Position numbers and translations under genes: made by a program
Notes under the pieces: model-generated
Seen by the model: the letters and a program-made list of their open reading frames with translations, nothing else
The model's database searches: none
What the model was told of the DNA's origin: nothing
Shown: positions 1 to 10,499 of the stretch, in pieces
How the letters are laid out: each line of letters begins with the position of its first letter
Position numbering within the stretch: the first letter of the stretch is position 1
DNA from: Nymphaea colorata
Taxonomy: Eukaryota > Streptophyta > Magnoliopsida > Nymphaeales > Nymphaeaceae
Direction of reading: 5' to 3'
DNA: 64,000 bases
Assembly: GCF_008831285.2 (NCBI RefSeq)
Contig: NW_022204507.1
Span: 6,778,174-6,842,173 of the forward strand

Positions 1-1029
1 GGATAATGGTAACCTCACCTAACCTATAGTAATAAAAATACATGTCTTACTGAGACTTGTAACTTGCTATGCTCTCAGGCCTTGACTCACCCTCCTCTAA
101 AAGGCTGACTCATTCAGACCAACATGAGGGTCCAACCACATTGCATTGCCAGGATCCACCGAGAGTGAATTTTTTTAAGGTCATAAGTCTTGAAGTTCCT
201 CAGTAGAGATAGGATAAAAAAAAAAATAGTCTTCCATAACCTTTCATTAGTCCTAGGTACTTCTGAAACTCAGTTCCTTAATTGTGGGAGGGGCACTTTA
301 AAAGGATGTCATATTTTCTATAACGAGTCAATGTTTCCCTATAAACAATACTTATTTCATTGAAAAGTTGTAATTTGTAAAGGAACAGTTTCATAGTTGA
401 TTATTTTTATATTAACTTGGAGAAGTAGCCTTAGATGACATTATATTTTCCAGTCTTAATTAAAATTGTGAAACAGACAGTTCTAAAGAAACTTATTCTG
501 TATTTCCTATGGACTTCTTGCTTCCATTTGCATGTGCACTGCACCTTATGTTTGCCTGTGTGACTGGTTGAGTTTCAGTTTGGGACTGCATTCTAGGATC
601 AAGAGGTTGGAAAGGCTGAGCCGGTGGAAACATTCACTTTTTACCTGCTAGTTAGCAGCTTTTCATTTCACATCCTTTATTTTTTATATTTTCTTCCACA
701 AGATCTTTCCTTTCTGATCTTTGTGCTGATAATAGTGTAGGCCCAAGGGTGGGATGGGCCTTCTGGTTACTTGCTGAAATTGAGTCATTAGAAAACAAGT
801 CCTGAAAATTTCTGGGTTATTCAATTCCTTTGAATTTCTTGAGAACAGTACTTGCCATGAATTTAACAAAGAAACAGTCTCAAATAATGTCATCTACCAA
901 CAAATTGGATTTTGAACTGGATTTTTGGCCATCTCAATTAATGTCCAAAACATGTACATCAATATGTGATTAAGGTACATTGTTTGTTAGAGGTAACTTT
1001 AGACTGTTTGTGCAGCTGCAGATGTCCTG
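1..1029. other. AT-rich DNA without recognisable gene
   Basis: Frames on both strands are short and show no family motif. No transposon terminus or tandem structure stood out by eye. The segment ends where R1 homology begins. Confidence 0.5.
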
Positions 1030-2338
1030 ATGAGTACAAGAAAAATGGTAAATTTGACATGGTTTAATTCGACATACAACCTTGGTTAAATCTTACCATG
1101 TTGTTGAGAAAAAAGTAAATTAAAACAAAAACATAGCTAACATGAAATATGAAAATAGAAAAGATGCAAGTGTCAATCACAAAACGGAGAGGGGGGGGGG
1201 GACACTTGAGTGATAAGAGGCAACTGAAGTGGGCGGTTGCGTGCTTGCTTCAAATAATAGTGGTAATATGTGCTTATTTCTTTGGTACTGGTTACAACAC
1301 GATTTACCGGTCGAAAAAACAACCGTTGAAGTTTTATAGCGTTGAAGACATATGTGGGTGTTAATATTTAACAATCACCAATATACATACGATTTAACGG
1401 TGACAAAAATCCACCGTAGGGCATATATATCAGCCACAAAAATCACTGGTATGGATAATATCCACACCTTTCTCCTAGCAAGTTCCAGTTCCAATCAATC
1501 AAAGATATGTCTCGCGGGATCTATTCCTTACAAGTCAATGCACTAAGGGGAAAGAAAATGCAGCCACATGTTGAAAGACATCGTTGGAAAGATGAAATCA
1601 GCCCTAAAAAATAAAGTATTCTGTCGCTTTCACTGTTACAATTTCCCTCCATCAAAAGGTGTATCTATACATCAAGAAATCATGGCGATTGTTAACAAAA
1701 AAAAGAAGCCAATTTCACCTTTCATGATGTTCCCAGCTTTCATACAATGAAGAACAGAATGATATTCTTCCTTTGGTGCTTTTAATATCCGCCTTCGGAT
1801 TAGTTTTACAAGTTGGCTAATTCTTTGGCTTATTTTTACAGGTTGATTAATTCTTTTGTTTTATTTCTATCCAAGTATCAGACTTAAAATTAATTTTAGT
1901 TAACAAAGGAAAAACATCCTCAGTTTTTGTGTTTGCAGTTTTCAACGAACAAGGAATGATCCTTTTGGTTCTATATTCTAGTTCCTTAATTTTTATATGT
2001 GAGATTTTTCCACAAAAATTTTCGCCTTAGAGGCAAAATTCCATAATCAATCCTGCATGTTGCCACATCAAAAATCCCGAGATACTTTTTTACATATACA
2101 TCTCGCTTTCAGTCATTGACATTTTTGAAACCGTACTCTTCAACTTGGTTCACTTAATAGCTCATGTTGGTTGTTAGATCCAGATACCTTTTACATATAT
2201 ATAGCTATTAGTGAGTTACATCTTTCTACTTAAACTCATCCCCACAATCATGATCTACATAATTTTGGAGTTTGTACGAAAGCCATTAATTAGCAATTTT
2301 TCCTTTTCAGTTTTATTTTCTTGATAATATTTTCAATT

Positions 2339-2450
2339 TGAAGGGATAATTTCATCATTTGGGTGACTAATATTTTTTAGTGCTTTGCCTTCTTTCAGGC
2401 GGTGGGTAAAATCCTGCTCACCTGAAGGGATAATTTCATCATTTGGGTGA
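2339..2450 (+). repeat. 84-bp offset direct duplication inside R1 copy a
   Basis: A 28-base segment at 2,339-2,366 (core GGGATAATTTCATCATTTGG) recurs at 2,423-2,450. R1 copy b has one instance only, near 12,010. The 56 bases between the two instances are absent from copy b, so copy a gained a filler-bearing tandem duplication. Confidence 0.75.
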
Positions 2451-3326
2451 TTACTTCAATAGTTTTGATGAGATCAAGCATTTGTTTGAAAAATAGAAGG
2501 AAAAGTTGGGTGGACATTTGGTGTTTCTCAAAAGGAGTTATCTCTTATTTTTCTCATTTAATTTGTGGAGCAGTGTCTCTTAACATTGAAAACATTGTTG
2601 GTTTGGATTTTTAGATTTAAATACATTGATGTCGCACGTAATGATTGGGAAAACATATAGACGTTACTTTTTTACAGTTCAATTAAAAAAAAACAATGTG
2701 TTAAACTGTTTTTAAATCCAATGTACGGGGACTTTCTGTAGTGAGATACATCATCAACATTCATGTATACACATGCAGCTACATTCTATAACGCAATTGT
2801 TACGTTACAAAGAATTTTATCATGAAGGAGCACGATTTGTAATGCAGTGACAGCTGCATGTATAAGAGATTCTGAACATCGTCTTTACTTCACTCTGCGC
2901 AACTAAAATCTTTCTTGGCTGAGTACTGAAATTATTTTTTTACAAAGTGCGAGTCAACCAGACCCCTACTGAAACCCAAAAGGTTGTAGGATAATAATTG
3001 AAAACAATAAAAAGGTCTTCACTAGAATTGTGTACAAAACAATGGGTCAACATCAAATTTCCCAAGACAAGTATAAGTGGCATTTTGTTGACTTCTTTTC
3101 TGTTTCCTTCTCTCATTTTATCTCTCCTCACTCTCTTGAATCTTGTTCGTCGCCTTCTATTTGTAAGGGCTTTATGTTGAGCAACAAAACGTCCCCTGCC
3201 ATCTATGGCGATCGGCGAGCACACCGGAGCTTGAGCAACGGCAGTAAAACCCAACAACAACAAGTATTATTTTTTTTTCTCTCACCCCTCAAGTTTCTTC
3301 TACATTTCTTTCTTTGAGGGTGTTCT

Positions 3327-3569
3327 GCTATGTCACCGGTGCGCGAGGTACGGGTGCCGGTGCGATACATCTCAAAAAATTGTGATGCAGCGGTGCAGCG
3401 AGGGTATTTATTATTATTATTAATTTATTATTATAATATATTAATAATATCAAATTTGATAAAAGAAACTGAAAAAAAATTGAAATCAATAAGGTGCGGG
3501 CTGGGTTCAAATCTGGGTCGCAGACGCGACGCGGGTGCATCACCAGGGTTGCCGCACCCGGGTGACGTA
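3327..3569. mobile_element. hAT-like MITE, 243 bp, with 8-bp target duplication
   Basis: The element is bounded by two exact copies of GGTGTTCT (3,319-3,326 and 3,570-3,577). Eight-base target duplications are the signature of hAT transposons. Its ends form imperfect terminal inverted repeats: the left end reads TATGTCACCGGTGCG after two extra bases, and the reverse complement of the right end reads TACGTCACCCGGGTGCG. The interior is AT-rich on the left (a TTATTATTA tract) and GC-rich on the right, with no coding capacity. R1 copy b (12,924-12,931) and the right-arm copy (62,993-63,000) carry a single GGTGTCCT at the matching point with no insert, which confirms both boundaries. It must have been moved by an autonomous hAT transposase not present here. 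Confidence 0.9.
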
Positions 3570-3930
3570 GGTGTTCTATGGCGAAATTGGGCCCCTCATT
3601 TTTTATTCTTTTTTTATCTGTTTTCTCCTTTCTTGTTTTTTTACTGACGTGGAATATGCCCAAAGTCTTTTTTTTCTTTGGTTGCTCGTGCTGCACACTG
3701 CAGGGGCTCATTATCAACTGACCCCACCTGATGACAAATAATAGCAGATTTGGCCAAAAAAGAGTCTAGCAGAGGGTAGTAACAGTGAACCTTTTTTTAT
3801 TGATTTGTGCATATTTCTTTTTGGTTGTTTAGGAGCAAGCAAGAAGGCTCTCTGTAGTCGGTGAGCATGCAGTATTACAAGGCACTCCGAGCTCTCTGAT
3901 TGAGTCCTATTATGTTTGCTTACACAATTG

Positions 3931-4400
3931 TAGGATTTGTTTTAAGACATAGGTCAAATAAAATAGTGTTTACAACAATGTGATAAACACTTAGAAAAAT
4001 TAAAAGCAATAATATCATTGTATGGATTGGTTTTACAATAACAAGGTGCTTAATAAAAGGCAATAAGCAGTCAGACAAATAGATTCTAATAATGCAAATG
4101 AAATATTCATTCTATGATATCCTAAAATAAATTTGGGTTTACAAGAATGCGATAAGAACAAAAAATCATGCGATAACACAACTACATGATTTATTTTATG
4201 ATAGACTCAAGTAATATCATGCTTAGAAGTAGGAAATAAGCACTCAGAAAAATTAAATGCAACAATGATACAATAATAACTGGTTTTACGATAAAAAGAT
4301 GTTTACAAAGAGGTCATAAAATAGTAAAACAAACCAGATTGCAATAAAGCAACTGTAGGATTCGTTTTATTATTCATTCAAATAAAATCGTGTCTACAAA
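3931..4400 (+). repeat. Degenerate tandem repeat, three units
   Basis: A motif of the form tAgGATTtgTTTTA, then a short spacer, then tcAAaTAaaAT and a GTtTACAA-like tail begins near 3,931, 4,182 and 4,353. Around each, similar words recur (ggTTTTACaATAA, AAgCACTcAGAAAAATTAAA). Unit lengths are unequal and the array is old. Confidence 0.5.
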
Positions 4401-4626
4401 AAGATTTTCTATTGTCAAATTTATGTGTTAAACGGAGAGGTGGGCATGAGTATGTTAACCATCATCCGTATTAAGATACTATGCATAACATCACATATGT
4501 ATATTTCATGATGGTCACAACAGAATATATTATTGCATTTCAGAACCCAGTTTTGATAGACTATCTAAACAAGACATAGTGTCTCAACTGCAGGCATGTA
4601 CAAATAAAATTCATGCTAGCACACTG

Positions 4627-4700
4627 TCACTACAATATTTTTGTTTATGCCCTACGACCAATACTTTAGGACGAGAACCGTAGCGAAAAACCTCTACATT
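4627..4700 (+). mobile_element. Possible CACTA transposon terminus
   Basis: A CACTACAA start is followed by ACGACCAA, GGACGAG and CGTAGCGAAAAA words typical of the subterminal region of plant CACTA/EnSpm elements. No partner terminus (TTGTAGTG) or 3-bp target duplication was found, so this is a weak call. Confidence 0.3.
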
Positions 4701-6633
4701 TGGTCAGGACAATGAATGAGTTTTCCCAACCAAGCCATTTGCATATTTTGTGTGAACCACACCTTTTTTCTCTCTCTTTCTCTTTCTCCCCTCAAACCCA
4801 CCAGTTAAGTTGCAGAAGTGTAATGTAAATCTAGGATTTCCCCATTCTTTTAAACAACAAAAGATTGAATGCATGACAAAACAGAGAGGTTGGAATGTTT
4901 GCGTTTTGCTCCTCTTTGTCTCGCTGCGGCGTCTTTCTTTTTACTAGCACCTTCTAGTACCCCAGAAAGGTTAGTTGGATATGCATTTGGAAAGTTCCTG
5001 TTATCTATAACAACATCAATTGGAGGCTTCAGATTCTTGTTTGGACATAATGTCTTGAAAAGGCAGATTATGTCGGTTGGATTTCTCTCATGCTACCCTC
5101 GTATGTGTTGATTGCTCTTCCATATCAACTTCCTTCTAGCCTTTTAGGGTCTTAGACCAAATCACCTCTAATGCATCGCCTCTCTCTCTGCCTCTATATT
5201 ATCTCTCTCTTTCTCACCCTCCCGATCCATCATGGTTTCCACCGGTGAGTACTCACTACAACAAATATTGGAAACTGAAATTAGGATCGGTTTGTAGATC
5301 CTTTCCTAAATCTCAACGTAAAAAAGATGTGTTACTTGTGACAATAAAGCCAATCCCTCATCCCTGTGGCCCTTGCCATTGCAGCATGCACTGATGTCAA
5401 GCATCCATCACAATCCATGATTGTCGCAGACAGAAGAGGCGAAGAAGAAGAAAGGTTCCTCAATTCTGTCATTGTTTTCAAAATTTTTCTGCTTCATCAA
5501 AAAATCCATGATTCACCTGCTTTGTTGCTCGTTTTCTGGCATTTCTCCTTGCTCAGTTTGCTGTGCTCACCTCGCCATCGTCATGTTGTTGTTCCTCTCC
5601 TCTGCTTGCAGCAATAACCGAATTGCTGGTTCACTTGGATCGAATAGGAGTTTGGTTTTCAAATATTTGTCGAAAAAAAGAGAAAATATATGGTTAATAA
5701 AAATTTCAAGAAATATTAAAAATTAATTAGAATCTGGCCAGTCTCACTCTTAAATTGTCCATAAAATGTAATCTGCTTGCAGTCGGCTCAATTGGATGAG
5801 CGCGAGAATTAGGGGATGCACAGGTGACCAACTCTTGGTAGAAGGCAAAGGAAGAGCTTGAGAATCTGGCCACATATTAAGGGGGATATGGGCTTTTTCT
5901 TTGAAAGTTTTGTTTAAGGTGGCCGCATGTTAGTTGTTTTCTTTTGTGGATTAATGTCTTTGTTTCACTTTGACCCTCACATTTTGCCCAACATATTCAT
6001 TAGCTCCAGCTTTAATTCTGTGGATTAATGTCTGGATTTCTCATGTTTTGTTGATTTGCTTGATTGTCACATGTGACAGAAGGAACGTAGGGTTTCCTTC
6101 ATCTTTTCAGTTGTTTCAATTGTGGTTTTTTTTTTTTGATTTGTTGCCTCTGCTGAGAATGCAGAATCTCATGTTTGGATGATGTAACGTCGATTGGTTC
6201 CTTCTCCTTTTGTTTTGTCAGGCTTGGGTTGAAGATACAGGAGTTAGAAAGATGAGGTATTCTGGTTCTTCACTTCTTTTTCTTCTTTTGATTGATTAGG
6301 ATTTGGTTGATCTAGTTTCCGTGGGCATGGGCACATCAGCTCTTTTATCTTCCCCATTTTCATAAGACTTTTTGGGAAGCAATTGTAAATATGGTATAGA
6401 GATGGTTGGTAGGCATTCATTTGACATGCAATTTCCATATTTTGCAATAAATTTATTCGTACAAATGTGAAGCTTCCGCCCCTAACCTCCCTCCTCTCTC
6501 TCCTTTCGTTTGATCTTTTTCTACCAAACAATGCCAACCAGAATTACCCAACGCCTTTTTATCATCAAAATCAGACACCAAATTTTGTGGGCTCATTTAG
6601 GCGAACCAGAGCCACTCAACCCTGGTCCCTTCT

Positions 6634-8017
6634 CCAGCCATCACCACCAAACCTAGCCACAGCCACAGGTGCCGAATGGTTACACTCGATTATGGTGTTG
6701 GCCAAGGCTTAACCGTTCCATACAATTCACTCAGGCTACAGTGATTGGTTATCCAACACCCTGCTCTCTCTTTTTTTCATGCTCTTTCCCCACCAATAGA
6801 AAAGAATGCGAGGAGAGGATAGACTCATTATGAAGCTTTTACTCTTTTTAGTTATTTTGTAGCTTCTGCATCCCCACTTCTATTAATGAGAATATTCTTT
6901 GCTGTCCGGGCATCTCTTCTACATTTCTATTTTTGAATTTCCCCTCCATTGAAGACTGAGATTAATTTAGGCTGTGCCCATAATTTGGCCATCGCCTTTC
7001 ATATTTCTATTTTCCTTTTAACGAGTTCAGAAGAATTCTAATCTGAGTTAAAGATTAAACTTGGCTTTAATACTTAAGATACAGTAAAAATTAAACTTCG
7101 CTCTGTGCTCTCATTCAAACACAGAACACTATACTTGCACTTTCAGTGGGACCTAAGTTATGCTAAACTGAAAATCTTGAATTTCTTTTTAAGGATTACT
7201 GCACTTGAAGAGAAATACATCAGTCTTTAGTGAATATAATTTTTTTATTATATTTTTTGCACATAGGCCCTCATTTGATTAAGGTTACTGCAATCTTTAG
7301 GTGTGATTGAGATACTACACATGCATGTTTGCTCCAGTCATTACCATCGAACCTGTCCACAGCCACAGGTGCTGAATGGTTACACTCAATTTGGGTATTG
7401 GCCAAGGCTTAACCGTTCCATGCAATTCACTTAGGCTACAGTGATTGGTTATCCAACACCCCTTCCTCTTTTTTATCATGCTCTTTCCCCACCAATAGAA
7501 AGGAATCTGAGGAGACGATAGACTGATTATGAAGCTTTTTATGTAGCTTCTATATCCGCACTTCTATTAATGAGAATATTCTTTGCTGTCCATGCATCTG
7601 TTCTACATTTCTATTTTCAAATTTTCCCTTCCCTGAAGACCAAGATCAATTGAGGCTGTGCCCAGAATTTGGTTATAGCCTTTCATAATTATATTTTCAT
7701 TTTAACGAGTTCAGAAGAATTCTAATCTAAGTTAAAGATTAAACTTGAATCCTTAATTTATGGTAAAAATTAAACTCCGTTTGGCGCTCTCATTCAAACA
7801 CAGAACACTATATTTTGCACTTTTTGTGGGACCTGAGTCATGTCAAACTGAAAATCTTAAATTTCTTTTTAAGGATTAATGCAGTTGAAGAGAAGTACGT
7901 TAGTCTTTATTGGAATATAAATTTTATTATTATTTTTAGCACGTAGGCCCTGATTTGATTAAGGTTACTACAATCTTCAGGTGTGATTGAGATACTACAC
8001 ACACATGTTTGCTCCTA
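6634..8017 (+). repeat. 0.7-kb direct tandem duplication
   Basis: Bases 6,634-7,334 and 7,335-8,017 are two copies of one unit in direct orientation. Anchors in the same order in both are CCACAGCCACAGGTG, CCAAGGCTTAACCGTTCCAT, GTGATTGGTTATCCAACACC, TCTTTCCCCACCAATAGAAA, and a CATGTTTGCTCC-like end. The copies differ by many substitutions and small indels, so the duplication is not recent. No protein-coding frame is conserved between them. Confidence 0.88.
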
Positions 8018-8422
8018 CATGATACGGATTGACTTGCCAAAATCTCTTCGAAGCTACATATAGTCAAGTGGTCGTGCACGATATGTTGATTTGATTAAGG
8101 TTTCTATGTTTCCTGTTATTTTAGCAAATAGGGATGGGTAAAGTAGCCAACTCTTTGGCTTATGTTGCTTGCTAAAGCATAAGCCTTCTGCTTGTTCCCT
8201 GTAGCGTGAGAGAAGGCTTTGGAGCTAAAGGAATCTGACTTTTGCGTTCTGAAATGTAATATAGGGTATGCATATAAGTTTATTAAGACTTTAGTTCCAA
8301 GTCTTCTTACTATCTTGCTCAAAGTGACCATGATGGTATTTATTTTGGTGTTACCCTTGGCATAATTGTTCTAAAATAAGAACTGTTGCCATAATTGCGT
8401 CTGGTTCCTATTCCATGTGCAG

Positions 8423-8509
8423 CATGAACAGAAACATCTTGTTCAAATGTTCTTGCAACCAGGTGCATCTGTTCCTCTTGGAACAGATGCTTGGTTGTCA
8501 ATAATCAAC

Positions 8510-8550
<41 letters not shown>

Positions 8551-10322
8551 TAGAGAGAGGGAGAGATGCATCGGTATGTGTGTATATAACTTCTTTATGT
8601 CGATATTCATTTAGCAGAATTGAACATATGGCAATTAATAAAAATAAAAAGCACATTTCCAGTTAATAATTTGTTGTTAATATTACTGATCTTTTAGTAA
8701 AATTTGTGTATGTTTTCTTCCATAAAGTACTTGCAGATCAACAGCAATCTTTATGTTGATGAACCTAAGGGAATAAAATTATAAAATATATACAGATATA
8801 AGTATGTATCTATGTATACACACACACAAATATGCTTATGTAGCACCCTTCTCGTATTGAGTGTCTATTTGCTAGGTTGAAGTGCAACAAGGGATTTTCC
8901 ATCTTCATCTATTTTTTGCAATCTATCTATTTCTCAATGTTGTCTGAAGTATCTATTTTTGCAGACTTGAATGTGAGCTTATGAATCTCTAACAATATGA
9001 AGTAACAGCATTCTTGGTCACTGTAATGACCAGATCTTTGTTGTGAACCTCTTGGTTTGGAACTTTTGACTTCAAATGATGACAAACTGCTAATTGATCT
9101 AACAACATCAGATCCACGGCTTCAATGTGTAGTTTCTGATGAGGTTCATTTCTCTTTTAAGTTTCATTGTAGTGCTCATGAGTAGTTTTATTGCTTTTCA
9201 ATATTATTCTTGGATTTATACTTCATGTTTCTAGTCTACTCAAAAAGTATATCACATGAGAGTGTGGACATTATGTTCATACATTAAGCTTATTATCTCT
9301 TATTTTGGAGAGAAAATGTTATTTTCGTTTAGACAACCTCTGTCTTCACTTCTTACATTAGTTGCTTGACTAGATTGAATTGTTATACTCATTTAGCTTA
9401 GTATGAATCCCTAAAACCGATGCATGGCCAAGCTCAGCCAAATGATCATGGACACATAGAAACACATGTATAGAACATTAACTCAATATTGTAAAGTTGG
9501 TATGTTACTTCAATGTGGATTTTTAGGATAGGATAAATCTTAAGCTTACTATTGCTATAATTCAGTGTTTCAGGTTGATTAAAGGCCATTGGTTGTTGGT
9601 TTTAGGAAGGTATTTTTTGTTCCAACCTTCCTTGATAATATGCCATAAACCATGGAAATTGTATATGGACTTAAAGAAGAGGAAATCCTTGACTATGCTT
9701 TTTATTCTCATTGATAATGTATTTCAAAAAGAAGGACTGGTGGAATCTATTTTAACAGCAGTGTGACTTTAACTTGTACATATAAGAAACTTTGCTACTA
9801 AAATCTCTATAAGATCCATAATGTTGGTAGATACATGTTCCTTTTTTTTTTTGGTTCTTTCAGTAGTCTTTTAATATATTTGAACAATTTATAATAGATA
9901 AGAGAACTGTTAAACATGTTGTAGTTGTGGTAAGTCTTTAAAATACCTTTTTTTTGTCTTCATGTGACAGTTGGCAATTTTATTGATGTCCATGGAGGGA
10001 TTCTAAAATACATTAAGGGAGCCTGATCTACAACAAAATCAGCATTTATTGATATTGATGATTTCGACAAACTACTGAACCAGTTACAACTTGGAGGTAT
10101 TTGTATCAGTTTTTAAAATGTCTGATTGTCGATTGTTGTTTCATGTTCTCCATGAGCAAGGTGTTCTTTGTGACAGTCATAAATTAGTTGCTATCTTTTT
10201 GTTGCAGCTCTAGTTAGATATGTTGCTTTTTTAGATGTTGGAGGCAACGGAGCTTGTTAGAGTGTATTTGAAGCCCCAGGACAAAGGCCTAATTACGTCA
10301 AGTCTTTTATTCTCTACTCGAG
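8423..10322 (+). pseudogene. Decayed multi-exon gene remnant, family not recognised
   Basis: Four segments look like eroded exons on one strand. 8,423-8,509 follows an AG acceptor and reads 29 open codons (HEQKHLVQMF...) before running into a TA microsatellite. 8,965-9,143 follows TTTTTGCAG and holds a readable but frameshifted stretch (ELLTSNDDKLLIDLTTSD). 9,971-10,096 lies between ACAG and GTATTT and reads IDVHGGILKYIKGA, a stop, then KSAFIDIDDFDKLL. 10,208-10,322 lies between TTGTTGCAG and GTAAAT and continues in matching phase (ALVRYVAFLDVGG, stop, then SVFEAPGQRP). The phase match across the third intron and canonical borders argue for a true ancestral gene; the stops and frameshifts argue that it is dead. 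I do not recognise the protein. Chance is a real alternative for the first two segments. Confidence 0.45.
8510..8570. repeat. Compound (TA)n(GA)n microsatellite
   Basis: An uninterrupted TA run (8,510-8,532) passes directly into GA dinucleotides (8,533 to about 8,566). It abuts the end of the first exon-like segment. Confidence 0.95.
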
Positions 10323-10499
10323 GTAAATGTCTTATGTTATTTTAGTATTGATTGGTTGCTTGCATTTGAGTTATCATCAAAGACTTAGTATTATTAGCGT
10401 GCACTTTTTGTGCATGTCAAATATTAAAGGGTTAACCAATTTCATTTATGTGAAGCGAGAACTAGCAAAGAAACAAGTTGTGACAGATAAGTTTTGGCA

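Larger units (their letters stand above)
1030..3835 (+). repeat. R1 repeat, copy a (about 2.8 kb)
   Basis: This block aligns in the same orientation with 10,790-13,245 and, reversed, with 62,680-64,000. Shared landmarks run in the same order: a run ending in AACATAGCTAAC, a segment with alternating accggt / cactggtat motifs (1,275-1,460), a stretch beginning CAGCCACAT, an ACATATATATAGCTATTAG motif, and a CT-rich tract around 3,100-3,300. The alternating motifs resemble subterminal repeats of CACTA/EnSpm transposons, and 2,738-2,746 reads as a possible CACTA end (CTGTAGTG), but no matching opposite end was found. The short frames inside (for example 3,030-3,317) are not convincing genes. The family assignment is inference; the repetition itself is seen directly. 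Confidence 0.8.
3836..6633. other. AT-rich DNA without recognisable gene
   Basis: No frame here shows a family motif. Within it lie a degenerate array (3,931-4,400) and a CACTA-like terminus (4,627-4,700). At 5,231-5,247 an ATG followed by a few codons and GTGAGT looks like a short first exon with a donor site, but no following exon could be attached. Confidence 0.45.

Noticed and set aside
3030-3317. Frame shared by three R1 copies (3,030; 12,581; 63,104 minus)
   Set aside because: The frames carry different frameshifts and the similarity is explained by repeat homology, so there is no sign of coding constraint.
5252-5262. CACTACAAC as a CACTA terminus pairing with 4,629
   Set aside because: Both words have the same orientation, so they cannot be the two ends of one element.
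10257-10322. Reading of the last exon-like segment in another frame resembled a TGS-domain GTPase (ELVRVYLKPQ)
   Set aside because: That frame does not join in phase with the preceding segment, and the match is limited to about ten residues.
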